A stretch of DNA of 8,436 nt from SAR202 cluster bacterium (GTDB taxonomy: Bacteria > Chloroflexota > Dehalococcoidia > UBA3495): assembly GCA_009392075.1 (NCBI GenBank), contig VFHG01000170.1:1-8436 (forward strand), written 5' to 3'. The position numbers and the translations under genes were made by a program. Numbering within the stretch: position 1 is the first letter of the stretch; every line of letters begins with the position of its first letter. Positions 1 to 6,005 of this stretch are shown piece by piece. Below the pieces are notes generated by a model. The model made no database searches. It was not told the DNA's origin and saw nothing but the letters and a program-made list of their open reading frames with translations.

Positions 1-4
1 AAAC

Positions 5-895
5 ATGAGCACTAGAGACCTGATCGGCTACGGCGCCAACCCACCGGTGGTCAAATGGCCCAATGGGGCCAGAATCGCCATCTCGGTGGTGGTCAATTAC
101 GAGGAAGGCTCCGAGTATTCAATCTTAGACGGCGACCCAAGGGGCGAGGCCGGAGGCGAATCACCATCTCCCGTTGGCCCGGGGGAACGCGACCTGGCCA
201 ACGAGTCTTTCTATGAGTACGGCAGCCGAGTGGGTGTCTGGCGAATCATGAACATCCTGGGCAAGCACCAGGTAACCGGGACCTTTTTCGCCTGTGCTCT
301 AGCACTGGAACGCAACCCGGAAGTCGGGCCGGAGATCGTGCGCCGAGGCCACGAGGTGATGGGCCACGGCAACCGCTGGGAAGAGTATTACAAGATGGAC
401 AAGAACTCGGAGCGGGAGGCCATCCGCCAAGCGGTGGAATCCATGACCAAGACCACCGGCCAACGGCCAATCGGCTGGTATACCCGCTATGGGCCCAGCG
501 TGAACACCCGGGAGTTAGTGGTCGAAGAGGGTGGGTTCGAGTACGACTGCAACGCCTACAACGACGACCTGCCCTACTACACGCAGGTCCACGGCAATCC
601 CTGGCTGGTGGTGCCCTACTCCCTGGAGGTCAACGACTTCAAATTCTGGCGGGGCGAGCTGATCACGCCCGGCGATTTCTTCGAAGCCGCCAAGGCGTCG
701 TTCGACATGCTCTACGAGGAAGGCGCGACTCATCCCAAGATGATGTCGGTGGGCCTGCACTGCCGGATCATTGGCAAGCCGTCGCGGGCCTACGCCCTGG
801 ACCAGTTCCTGAAATACGCCTCGGAGAAAGAGGGTGTCTGGTTTGCCAGGCGGGACGAGATCGCCCGCTGGTGGAAGAAAAAGTATCCCGCCTGA
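5..895 (+). CDS. PuuE/allantoinase-like polysaccharide deacetylase family protein
   Basis: A cytoplasmic NodB-fold (CE4-like) protein of 296 aa, close in length and N-terminus to PuuE-type allantoinases, which hydrolyse the allantoin ring without following the usual metal scheme. Seen: RDLIGYG at 4-10, WPNGARIA at 18-25, NYEEGSE at 31-37 where classic deacetylases carry a DD metal motif, EYGSRVGVWR at 71-80, GHGNRW at 120-125 lacking the second histidine of HxxxH, RPIGWYTRYG at 154-163 followed by NTREL, and GLHCRIIGKPSR at 250-261. No signal peptide is visible, which argues against an extracellular chitin or peptidoglycan deacetylase. Only four bases precede the ATG, so its ribosome binding site cannot be judged, but the N-terminus matches the family start. 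It heads a plus-strand cluster ending at 1861. No other ureide genes are present, so the substrate (allantoin or another cyclic amide) is unproven. Confidence 0.85.
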   Translation: MSTRDLIGYGANPPVVKWPNGARIAISVVVNYEEGSEYSILDGDPRGEAGGESPSPVGPGERDLANESFYEYGSRVGVWRIMNILGKHQVTGTFFACALALERNPEVGPEIVRRGHEVMGHGNRWEEYYKMDKNSEREAIRQAVESMTKTTGQRPIGWYTRYGPSVNTRELVVEEGGFEYDCNAYNDDLPYYTQVHGNPWLVVPYSLEVNDFKFWRGELITPGDFFEAAKASFDMLYEEGATHPKMMSVGLHCRIIGKPSRAYALDQFLKYASEKEGVWFARRDEIARWWKKKYPA

Positions 896-930
896 TCCGG
901 CAGCAAAAACCAAGTCTATCGAGGTTGATA

Positions 931-1408
931 TTGAACGAGTTTGCGTTAGCCATGGTGATACACGTGTTGGCGGTGGTGCTCTGGGTCGGGGGAGTTGGGA
1001 TGGTCACGACAGTAGTGATTCCCATCGTTAGGAGATCACCTTCAAGTGCTAACTCAGTCGACATGTTCGAAGCGATTCAAAATAGGTTTGCGTGACTAGC
1101 CAGGTTCATGATTCTGATAGCCGGTGGATCCGGCTTGTATATGCTCGATTTTAATCGATGGTTGGAGCCGGTATTCAGAGCCCCAATATTGGTGGACCCA
1201 CTTGATGACATTCGTTTGGGCGTTATTCATGTTCGTATTTTTCGTCGCGGAACCGGTGTTCCTGCACCGGCTATTCGCAAAGTAAGTGCAAATTAACCCG
1301 GCGAAGACGTTTGTGTTCGTGCAGGTTCTTCATTTGTTCATGTTGACATTGAGCTTGGTAGCCGTTGGCGCAGCAATCGCGAACAACCACGATTGGTTTC
1401 CGAGCTGA
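931..1408 (+). pseudogene. Broken CopD-like four-helix membrane protein gene
   Basis: No single frame is open, but reading across frames recovers a complete protein of about 155 residues with four hydrophobic segments. A TTG at 931 has GAGG at 921-924 in front. Frame 1 gives a first helix (VIHVLAVVLWVGGVGM, then TTVVIP) and FEAIQNRFA, then an in-frame TGA at 1093-1095. It continues in the same frame with a second helix containing GGSGLYML. Near the CCCC run at 1181-1184 one extra base moves the frame: frame 2 then reads YWWTHLMTFVWALFM and VAEPVFLHRLF (third helix), meets TAA at 1283-1285, and continues with VQVLHLFMLTLSLVAVGAA to a TGA at 1406-1408. The histidine/tryptophan-rich pattern resembles CopD-type or related integral membrane proteins (family call from memory, moderate). 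It lies 35 bp after the deacetylase and 17 bp before the ribosome binding region of the next gene, so operon spacing survives. At least three lesions make it non-functional. Confidence 0.75.
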
Positions 1409-1426
1409 TACTGGAGAGGACAGAAG

Positions 1427-1861
1427 ATGATAAAGCTGACCGATGAAATGCGTACCCTGGTGAACAACGCGCGGGATAGCGGCAACCCCTGCCTAATCGC
1501 CACCGCATCGGCCGACGGCACACCCAACACCGGGTATATGGGCACCGTGCTGTCCCTGGATGAACGCTCGTTCATCTACCGGGACCGCAGCGGTCGCACG
1601 CCTCTGGAGCACATCGAGGAGAACCCGAAAGTCATCTTGATCTTCCGTCACGCCCAGCAACAGACGGGCTGGAAGTTCCGCTGCACCGCTTCAGTCCACC
1701 GACAGGGCACAGTCTACGAAGACGCCATCAAACGGCTAACCGATGCGGGCCTGATCACTGACCCCGAACGAGAAGCCGGCATCGTGGTGCTACAGGTCCA
1801 TCAGGTGCTGACCCTCTTCGGAGAGGTGTTGCAGGAGAGTGAACAAGGGATTGGCTGGTAG
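1427..1861 (+). CDS. Pyridoxamine 5'-phosphate oxidase-like FMN-binding split-barrel protein
   Basis: A 144-aa single-domain protein of the PNPOx-like split-barrel fold, soluble and probably a homodimer that binds FMN or a related flavin. Seen: the first strands with CLIATASADGTPN at 22-34, GYMGTVLSLDERSFIYRD at 36-53, the helix HIEENPKVILIFR at 62-74 (the usual 'NP.v.l.f' stretch), WKFRCTASV at 82-90, and a C-terminal helix and strand. The usual role in such stand-alone proteins is flavin-dependent reduction or oxidation of small molecules; true pyridoxamine oxidase activity is unlikely because the protein is short. The ATG is well supported by GGAGAGG at 1413-1419, seven bases upstream. It follows the broken membrane gene by 18 bp and is probably co-transcribed with the deacetylase. 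It ends 5 bp from the convergent crotonase gene, with no room for a separate terminator. Confidence 0.8.
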   Translation: MIKLTDEMRTLVNNARDSGNPCLIATASADGTPNTGYMGTVLSLDERSFIYRDRSGRTPLEHIEENPKVILIFRHAQQQTGWKFRCTASVHRQGTVYEDAIKRLTDAGLITDPEREAGIVVLQVHQVLTLFGEVLQESEQGIGW

Positions 1862-1866
1862 GGCGC

Positions 1867-2625
1867 CTACCCGTCACCGAAGTTCGGAGCCCGCTTCTCC
1901 AAGAAGGCCAACATTCCTTCGTGAGGGGCCCCGGTGGTGAAGATGCGGGAGAACTCTTTGATGGTGAATTTCGCGGACTCCTCTTCCCCTAGTTCCAGCC
2001 ACTTGGCCACGATGTTTTTCTGTGAAGCTAAAACGTCTCGGCTCATGCCCACGAAAGTGTTCGCCGTTTCATGTGCCACGTCCATCAAATGGCGAGCAGG
2101 CACCACTCGGTCCACCAGTCCCATGGCCAGGGCTTCTGGGGCGTTCACGGTCTCGCCGGTCAGCAGCAGGCGGCGGGCCCGGCCCAATCCGATGGTCGGA
2201 GGCAGCAGCGAGGCCTCGATCACCGATGGTATCCCCACCTGCACCTCTGGCAGCCCCAAGATGGCGTCCTCGGCGGCGATGCGGATGTCACAGGCCAGTA
2301 TCAGTTCCAGTGCTCCGCCCAAACACGGGCCACGGATGGCGGCCACGGCGGGAATGGACATAGTGAGCAGCTTTCTGGCCGGCCCGTGCAGCGCGGTGAT
2401 GAATGCTTCGGCGTCCGCCGGGTCCAAGTCTTTCATCTGATGCAGGTCTACCCCAGCGGAGAACGCCCGCTCTCCTGACCCTGTGAGAATCACCGCCCTC
2501 ACCCTCCTGTCCTGGTGCAACCGGTTCAATTCCGCCTGCAAGGCCAAGAATGTCTCCCGGCCCAACAGGTTCAATGGCCCCCGGCCTTCCAACTTAGTGA
2601 CAACCACCCCATTAGAATCAGCCAT
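1867..2625 (-). CDS. Enoyl-CoA hydratase/isomerase (crotonase) family protein
   Basis: A 252-aa cytoplasmic crotonase, of normal length for the family, that should act on acyl-CoA thioesters, most simply hydrating a 2-enoyl-CoA in beta-oxidation-like degradation. Seen (numbering from MADSNG): the oxyanion-hole strand AFSAGVDL at 54-61, the second hole motif RGPCLGGALE at 98-107, LACDIRIAAEDA at 110-121, and GLPEVQVGIPS from 124. Both glutamates used by hydratases (equivalent to rat E144 and E164) appear to be kept, as E107 and E127; this favours hydratase over the isomerase or hydrolase branches that lose one. A longer reading frame begins at 2658, but a GGAGG core lies four bases before the ATG at 2625, so I use that start. 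No acyl-CoA dehydrogenase or thiolase is nearby, so the pathway is unknown. It stands alone on the minus strand. Confidence 0.88.
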   Translation of the reverse strand: MADSNGVVVTKLEGRGPLNLLGRETFLALQAELNRLHQDRRVRAVILTGSGERAFSAGVDLHQMKDLDPADAEAFITALHGPARKLLTMSIPAVAAIRGPCLGGALELILACDIRIAAEDAILGLPEVQVGIPSVIEASLLPPTIGLGRARRLLLTGETVNAPEALAMGLVDRVVPARHLMDVAHETANTFVGMSRDVLASQKNIVAKWLELGEEESAKFTIKEFSRIFTTGAPHEGMLAFLEKRAPNFGDG

Positions 2626-2629
2626 TTGT

Positions 2630-2634
2630 CCTCC
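2630..2634 (-). promoter_or_regulatory. Ribosome binding site setting the crotonase start
   Basis: On the minus strand GGAGG is followed by ACAA and the ATG at 2625. This spacing of four bases favours the MADSNG start over the in-frame ATG 33 bases further upstream, whose extra 11 residues would be encoded across this site. Confidence 0.75.
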
Positions 2635-2954
2635 GGCGAGACTCCGTCTCAACCACATTGTCTGCTGTGCATGTTATCAGTTACCGATGGAGTTCTAGTC
2701 TGCCGGCATCAATTCACTCAGACGGTAGTGGTGGAAGAATACGAATGCCTCCCGGCATAGCGAAACCGACGACGAGGACATAAACAGAAACAACAGATGT
2801 TCTCCGAACTGGAACGGAACATCGATGAAGCAGTAGGCATGCCGTGTGAGGTAATCATCCCGGCTCTGTAGGGGGCTTCACCGACTTCGTTCCGACGCTG
2901 ACCTAGCTCACGATTATCAGGTCATCACTTGGGGAAAACTGGCCCGGACCGAAA
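2635..2954. other. Stretch without a supported gene
   Basis: About 320 bp lie between the crotonase ribosome binding site and the end of the ABM-like gene. Both minus-strand genes flank it, so it should hold the crotonase promoter, but I see no convincing -35/-10 pair. All frames are closed repeatedly. The only hint of coding is a short plus-strand frame from 2761 to 2871 ending in MFSELERNIDEAVGMP and CEVIIPAL (ATG at 2797), which looks like protein but which I cannot place; an in-frame TAG at 2758-2760 closes it upstream. It may be the tail of a lost gene. No hairpin with a T-run and no repeat were found. Confidence 0.5.
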
Positions 2955-3254
2955 TTAGACTGAAGCTTCGACGCTCAATTCGTAAGTATCCGAGTCGATA
3001 GGCCCGCCCAAGATATCACTAGCCGCAGCCACGATTTCTTGGTAGGTGCTGCTGGCTTCCGCCTCAGTCAGGACCGCCTCCGATTCCCAAACAGTCACAG
3101 AGAGAGCTGTATAGCTGCCCACATCGGTCATCAGGTAGGCTGATTTAAAGCCCTTCAGTGTCTTAAAAGATGGAACTATCGAATTATTGTAAATATCGAT
3201 CAGTTCTTGCATTTTCCCTTGCTGAACCTGTGCAGAGGCCACCCTTACGTGCAT
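2955..3254 (-). CDS. ABM-like dimeric alpha/beta-barrel protein
   Basis: A 99-aa soluble protein with the pattern of the antibiotic biosynthesis monooxygenase (ABM)/dimeric ferredoxin-like barrel superfamily. Seen: first strand MHVRVASAQV at 1-10, a helix (KMQELIDIYNNSIVPSF), the turn LKGFKSAYLMTD at 33-44 (the common 'G..g..l..d' step), strand TALSVTVWES, then a helix (EAEASSTYQEIVAAASDIL) and a last strand YELSVEA. Family members are small quinone or polyketide monooxygenases, haem-degrading enzymes, or proteins with no known activity; no catalytic residue here picks one. The ATG at 3254 is chosen because GGAGG sits six bases upstream; the frame could be extended to 3275, but that would place this site inside the gene. 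It is divergent from the ThuA-like gene. Confidence 0.72.
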   Translation of the reverse strand: MHVRVASAQVQQGKMQELIDIYNNSIVPSFKTLKGFKSAYLMTDVGSYTALSVTVWESEAVLTEAEASSTYQEIVAAASDILGGPIDSDTYELSVEASV

Positions 3255-3260
3255 TATTTG

Positions 3261-3265
3261 CCTCC
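3261..3265 (-). promoter_or_regulatory. Ribosome binding site setting the ABM-like start
   Basis: The minus strand reads GGAGG, six bases, then the ATG at 3254. This is the strongest Shine-Dalgarno match near the 5' end of the gene and decides against the in-frame ATG at 3275. Confidence 0.75.
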
Positions 3266-3286
3266 TGTTTGTCAAGATGGTGAGCT

Positions 3287-3295
3287 ACTTTACCA
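3287..3295 (-). promoter_or_regulatory. Possible extended -10 element for the ABM-like gene
   Basis: The minus strand reads TGGTAAAGT, a TGn extended -10 form (TAAAGT at 3287-3292), about 33 bases before the ATG. No good -35 element is seen at the right distance, so this is only a candidate. Confidence 0.25.
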
Positions 3296-3357
3296 CGCGG
3301 CCGGTCGTTTGTTGAAAATTTGCATTACCGTCAGCACAGGAACCCTCCACCCTGACG

Positions 3358-3363
3358 TATAAT
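3358..3363 (+). promoter_or_regulatory. Consensus -10 box before the ThuA-like gene
   Basis: A perfect TATAAT lies 50 bp before the GTG start at 3413. It has TG four to five bases upstream but no clear TTGACA-like -35 at 16-18 bp. Transcription would start near 3370 and give a leader of roughly 40 bases. This is the best promoter match in the window and would drive the cluster 3413-4824. Confidence 0.45.
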
Positions 3364-3412
3364 ACCGTTCCTGGCGAGCTATTAATTCAACCAAAATCTG
3401 GAGGCAACCCAC

Positions 3413-4105
3413 GTGAAGCTGCTTGTAATCACTGGCGGAAGGCACCCTTATGAAGAGTCCACGCCTGTACTGGAGAGATTCCTCAAGGCGGCAGGTCACG
3501 ACGTGACCGCAACCGAGGATGCCTCGGTGCTGGCCGACTCTACTGCCATGGCCAGCTATGACGCATTGGTGTTCAACACCCGGCGGGAGAACGCCGCCGA
3601 TTTCGCCGAGATGAAACTGTCCGAGGCCGCACAGAACGGAATCATCGATTATGTAAAAGCGGGCAAGGGGTTCGTCTGCTTGCACATCTCCGGCTGCGGG
3701 GCCGATTACTGGTCCGAGTTCGCCGAGATCACCGGCGGCGGCTGGGTCTCCGGCACGAGCTACCATCCTCCCTACAGCAACTTCGCCGTCAAGGTGAGCC
3801 AGCCCGGCCACGCGGGAGTAGCTGGAGTCTCTGACTTCAACACCGACGACGAACTCTACATGGGAATCGAGTACAAACGCGGCAGCGACGTCTTTCTAAC
3901 CGGGACTTCCGAGGAGGGGACCTGGCCTTGGGGTCCGGACCGTGCGCCGACCCACATGTCCGCCGGGACCTTCCCTCTGGGCTGGACCCGCACCTACGGC
4001 CAGGGCAAGGTATTCACGCTCCTGCTGGGCCACGACGGGAAGAGCTTCGAGTCCCCGGAATTCCAGAAGATCGTGCTCAACGGCGTCCAGTGGGCGACCG
4101 CCTAG
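3413..4105 (+). CDS. ThuA-like (trehalose utilization family) protein
   Basis: A 230-aa single-domain protein of the ThuA family, which has a class I glutamine amidotransferase-like (flavodoxin-like) fold but usually lacks that activity; despite the family name its reaction is not settled. Seen: the opening strand KLLVITGGRHPYEES at 2-16, a helix ending AAGHDVTATED at 26-36, YDALVFNTR at 49-57, GKGFVCLHISGCG at 84-96 where amidotransferases have their nucleophile loop (no usable GxCxG), SYHPPYSNFAVKV at 116-128, DELYM at 146-150, and the typical ending with YGQGKVFTLLLGHD at 195-208 and NGVQWA. The start is GTG, supported by GGAGG at 3400-3404, eight bases upstream, and it places the first strand at residue 2. 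No signal peptide is visible. No sugar transport or trehalose genes are near, so a role in trehalose use is not implied. Confidence 0.85.
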   Translation: MKLLVITGGRHPYEESTPVLERFLKAAGHDVTATEDASVLADSTAMASYDALVFNTRRENAADFAEMKLSEAAQNGIIDYVKAGKGFVCLHISGCGADYWSEFAEITGGGWVSGTSYHPPYSNFAVKVSQPGHAGVAGVSDFNTDDELYMGIEYKRGSDVFLTGTSEEGTWPWGPDRAPTHMSAGTFPLGWTRTYGQGKVFTLLLGHDGKSFESPEFQKIVLNGVQWATA

Positions 4106-4108
4106 GCC

Positions 4109-4270
4109 ATGTTTAAGCTACTTGGGCTAATAACCCTGCCCCTACGCTTAGTCCTGAAGCTCATGAAGCTTCCGCTCACGATCATGAGCTGCATCACCAA
4201 GCTGGGCTGCTTGATCGTGGTGATCGGTATCCCGGTGGCCATAATCGTGCTGATCATCTATCTGACCTGA
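4109..4270 (+). CDS. Small hydrophobic membrane protein (53 aa)
   Basis: This short frame starts with ATG three bases after the ThuA stop codon and encodes 53 residues. The first 30 or so (MFKLLGLITLPLRLVLKLMK and following) are rich in leucine with regularly spaced lysine and arginine, so they could form an amphipathic helix along the membrane. Residues 32-52, beginning LGCLIVVIGIPVAIIVL, form one clear transmembrane helix with almost no charge. No signal cleavage site is seen. The Shine-Dalgarno match is weak, so it is probably translated by coupling to the ThuA-like gene. I do not recognise a named family. Possible roles include a membrane anchor or partner for its neighbour; this is inference. 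The uniform hydrophobic composition and tight spacing support a real gene. Confidence 0.6.
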   Translation: MFKLLGLITLPLRLVLKLMKLPLTIMSCITKLGCLIVVIGIPVAIIVLIIYLT

Positions 4271-4307
4271 CCGGTACCGAGATTGCCGTCGGAGGTGAAG
4301 GACCGGG

Positions 4308-4824
4308 ATGTTCCGGGGGAGTAAATCCCGAGTGATAGAAGCCCCGCCGGAACGCGTATTAGCCTGCTTGGCGGACGTCGGCCAGCATGCGGGTTGGTTC
4401 AGTCGTTCGGATTACGGCTAACGGAAACATCGCCAGGGGAACCCAGGGTGGGTTATCTGGGGAGGTTAGAAGACACACGGAAGAATCTGACGATTCCATT
4501 CCGGTTGGAAATACTGAATTAGCGTCTCACTCACGCACAGCGTTTCTACAGTCGGAAGTTTACACGGCGGCTACGGTTTTGGGCCGCACCAAAACACAGG
4601 GAATACGCCCGACATCCGGGACGGCGGAATCAGCCTACCGTATCTCATACGATCTGGAAGCTGTTGGGTTGGGAACTCGGCTCACGCGCAACAGCGAGCC
4701 TGTCGGCCAGTGGTAGGCGTTGCCTGCATACCTGGTGTGGCCACTGGTCCAACCGATCAGGGCAATGAACCAGTCTCTGGTTTTGAGAATGATTAAGGCA
4801 CAACTCGAAGTAAACAACGTCTAA
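4308..4824 (+). pseudogene. Decayed SRPBCC (START/polyketide cyclase-like) gene
   Basis: Reading across three frames restores an SRPBCC-like protein, a fold with a deep hydrophobic ligand cavity. The ATG at 4308 has GGAGG at 4291-4295, 12 bases upstream. Frame 3 gives MFRGSKSRVIEAPPERVLA and LADVGQHAGWF, the usual first strand and helix, then TAA at 4419-4421. Frame 2 takes over from about 4418 with LTETSPGEPRVGYLGRLED and LTIPFRLEIL, closed by TAG at 4520-4522. Frame 1 carries the rest from about 4520: YRISYDLEAVGLGTRL, the typical late strand, then an in-frame TAG at 4714-4716, and a C-terminal helix with NQSLVLRMIKAQLE ending at TAA 4822-4824. The segment at about 4520-4620 fits poorly. 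So there are at least two frame changes and one internal stop. A 109-residue frame in this region (4387-4716) is partly this remnant and partly out of frame. It lies 37 bp after the 53-aa gene. Confidence 0.72.
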
Positions 4825-4848
4825 GGGACGAGAGGGATTAGCAATATG

Positions 4849-4885
4849 AAAGAGCCCGGCCAATCGATTGGCCGGGCTCTTTTTT
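4849..4885 (+). terminator. Strong intrinsic terminator (perfect palindrome plus T-run)
   Basis: Positions 4849-4882 form an uninterrupted 34-bp palindrome centred on ATCGAT, with arms rich in GGCCGGGCTC, and six Ts follow at 4880-4885. It sits 24 bp after the end of the SRPBCC remnant and should end plus-strand transcription of the ThuA cluster. Only AAA flanks the other side, so it would be a weaker terminator for the convergent gene ending at 4918. Confidence 0.92.
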
Positions 4886-4917
4886 GTCTTTGGCTGTATC
4901 CAGTCTAACCGGACAGC

Positions 4918-5868
4918 TTACCCCGTGACTAGGTTGGGAGTGACCTCCGCGGGCAATCCGGGGTGGCCGGTTAGCGCCTCTCCGGTGGCCAGCATCTCAC
5001 GGGCTTTGACGGTCAAGGCGGGCAGAACGGCGTCGATCAAGTCTTGGTCCAGATCGGCCGCAACGCCGGGGTAGCCGGCCCGCTCAATCATTGGACCCAA
5101 CTTCTTGCCGTCAATCTTGTCCAAGACCCAACCAAGATAATCGGTGACCAAGGTCTTGTCCCAGTAGATCCGGTGGTTCTTGTTTCGGGGGCCATAGTGG
5201 TAGTGAGGGCCGTCCCAGAAAAGGTCGAAGGCCATGATCTCGGTCTCTTCCACAAACGACTTCTCGGTGGAGCCGCCCACGTCAGTCAAAACGTGGATCG
5301 CCAGACCGCCGTCACCGACGGGTAAGCGCCGCATCTCCAGCCCGAAGCGGATGTTTCCTGCATCAAAGATGTCGGTGCCACGGTTGTGCTTGACGGTGTT
5401 CCGCTTGGCAACGAACAACTCTCTGGCCGTGGCTTCTAGCTCGGGAAGCATGTCCGCTAATTCTTCAAGGTCCACTTGCTCAGCAATCTCAGGGTATCCT
5501 GCCCGGTGCAGCATATCCGGGAGCTTCGTCTTCATAGTCTTAATGGCCCAGCCGATCGGGTTGCCGTCGGTTGTCGGGTCCATTCGGTAGAGCTTCCCCA
5601 TGCCGGTTGAATTTTCCGTCCGGCCGGCGAGCATCGCTGGCCCTTGTGTCTTCAGGTCAGGGTTCTGCGGGCCGTAGATATAGCTTCGTTCGATATCGAA
5701 ACAATTGAACCGCAGCAAGATCGTCTTCTCGCCATCGATGTCGCTTTCTACGACGATCGATACGCCTTGGTCGGCGTGGTCTTGAATGTTGCCGTCCCAC
5801 AGTTCATGCCTGGCTGTGAACGTCACAGGGCCGACTTCGAATATTGTTTTTAATTCTGCTTGAACCAT
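4918..5868 (-). CDS. Unrecognised protein with two tandem homologous halves (316 aa)
   Basis: I do not recognise a named family. The protein is soluble-looking, with no signal peptide or membrane helix. It contains an internal duplication: residues 51-67 (LLRFNCFDIERSYIYGP) match 211-227 (IMAFDLFWDGPHYHYGP), GW at 106-107 matches GW at 246-247, and RAGYPEIAEQVDLEELADML at 122-141 matches the stretch starting RAGYPGVAADLD at 263, with LPxL and AREL/AREM closing both copies at 141-151 and 282-292. Each unit has a beta-rich part ending in Y-x-YGP and a helical part containing RAGYP. The first copy holds an extra segment at about 72-95. Aromatic and histidine residues around HYHYGPRNKNHRIYW suggest a ligand or metal site in the second copy (inference). 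The ATG at 5868 has only a weak ribosome site: AGGA almost touching it and GAGG 11 bases upstream. The gene is convergent with the ThuA cluster across the terminator. Confidence 0.8.
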   Translation of the reverse strand: MVQAELKTIFEVGPVTFTARHELWDGNIQDHADQGVSIVVESDIDGEKTILLRFNCFDIERSYIYGPQNPDLKTQGPAMLAGRTENSTGMGKLYRMDPTTDGNPIGWAIKTMKTKLPDMLHRAGYPEIAEQVDLEELADMLPELEATARELFVAKRNTVKHNRGTDIFDAGNIRFGLEMRRLPVGDGGLAIHVLTDVGGSTEKSFVEETEIMAFDLFWDGPHYHYGPRNKNHRIYWDKTLVTDYLGWVLDKIDGKKLGPMIERAGYPGVAADLDQDLIDAVLPALTVKAREMLATGEALTGHPGLPAEVTPNLVTG

Positions 5869-5935
5869 TTCCTAGAACACCTCGTTAAGATTTAGCTCAG
5901 GGCTATCCGGTACCTATACGCACGGGTATGAATGG

Positions 5936-5944
5936 ATATTAGCA
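5936..5944 (-). promoter_or_regulatory. Possible extended -10 element for the duplicated-domain gene
   Basis: The minus strand reads TGCTAATAT, matching the TGn plus -10 form, about 70 bases before the ATG at 5868. No -35 is evident, which extended -10 promoters can lack. It would make this gene independent of the monooxygenase cluster upstream. Low confidence. Confidence 0.3.
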
Positions 5945-6005
5945 CACAGTGCGGTAACTAGATAATCTTCTCGCAGCCGGGTCTATACCGATGGCGACGC
6001 GATCT

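Noticed and set aside
515..913. Minus-strand frame of 132 aa opposite the deacetylase
   Set aside because: It lies almost fully antisense to a well-supported gene, has low-complexity valine- and arginine-rich translation and no ribosome binding site. It is a shadow of the plus-strand codons.
1093..1095. TGA inside the membrane gene as a recoded codon (selenocysteine or reassigned tryptophan)
   Set aside because: Other genes here end with TGA (for example 893-895, 4268-4270 and 6248-6250), and the same gene also has a frameshift and a TAA, so decay is the simpler reading. No selenocysteine-type hairpin is apparent just after it.
1934..2440. Long plus-strand frame of 168 aa opposite the crotonase
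   Set aside because: Serine/alanine-rich antisense translation; the minus-strand crotonase motifs are unambiguous.
2760..2771. 12-base sequence GCGAAACCGACG repeated at 7341-7352
   Set aside because: One or two matches of this length are expected by chance in a window this size, and the flanks do not match.
3290..3811. Minus-strand frame of 173 aa opposite the ThuA-like gene start
   Set aside because: It covers the promoter, ribosome site and first half of a clear gene and shows no family features.
4849..4882. 34-bp palindrome as an operator or attachment site
   Set aside because: The T-run immediately after it and its place between two convergent transcripts explain it as a terminator; no integrase or regulator gene is nearby.
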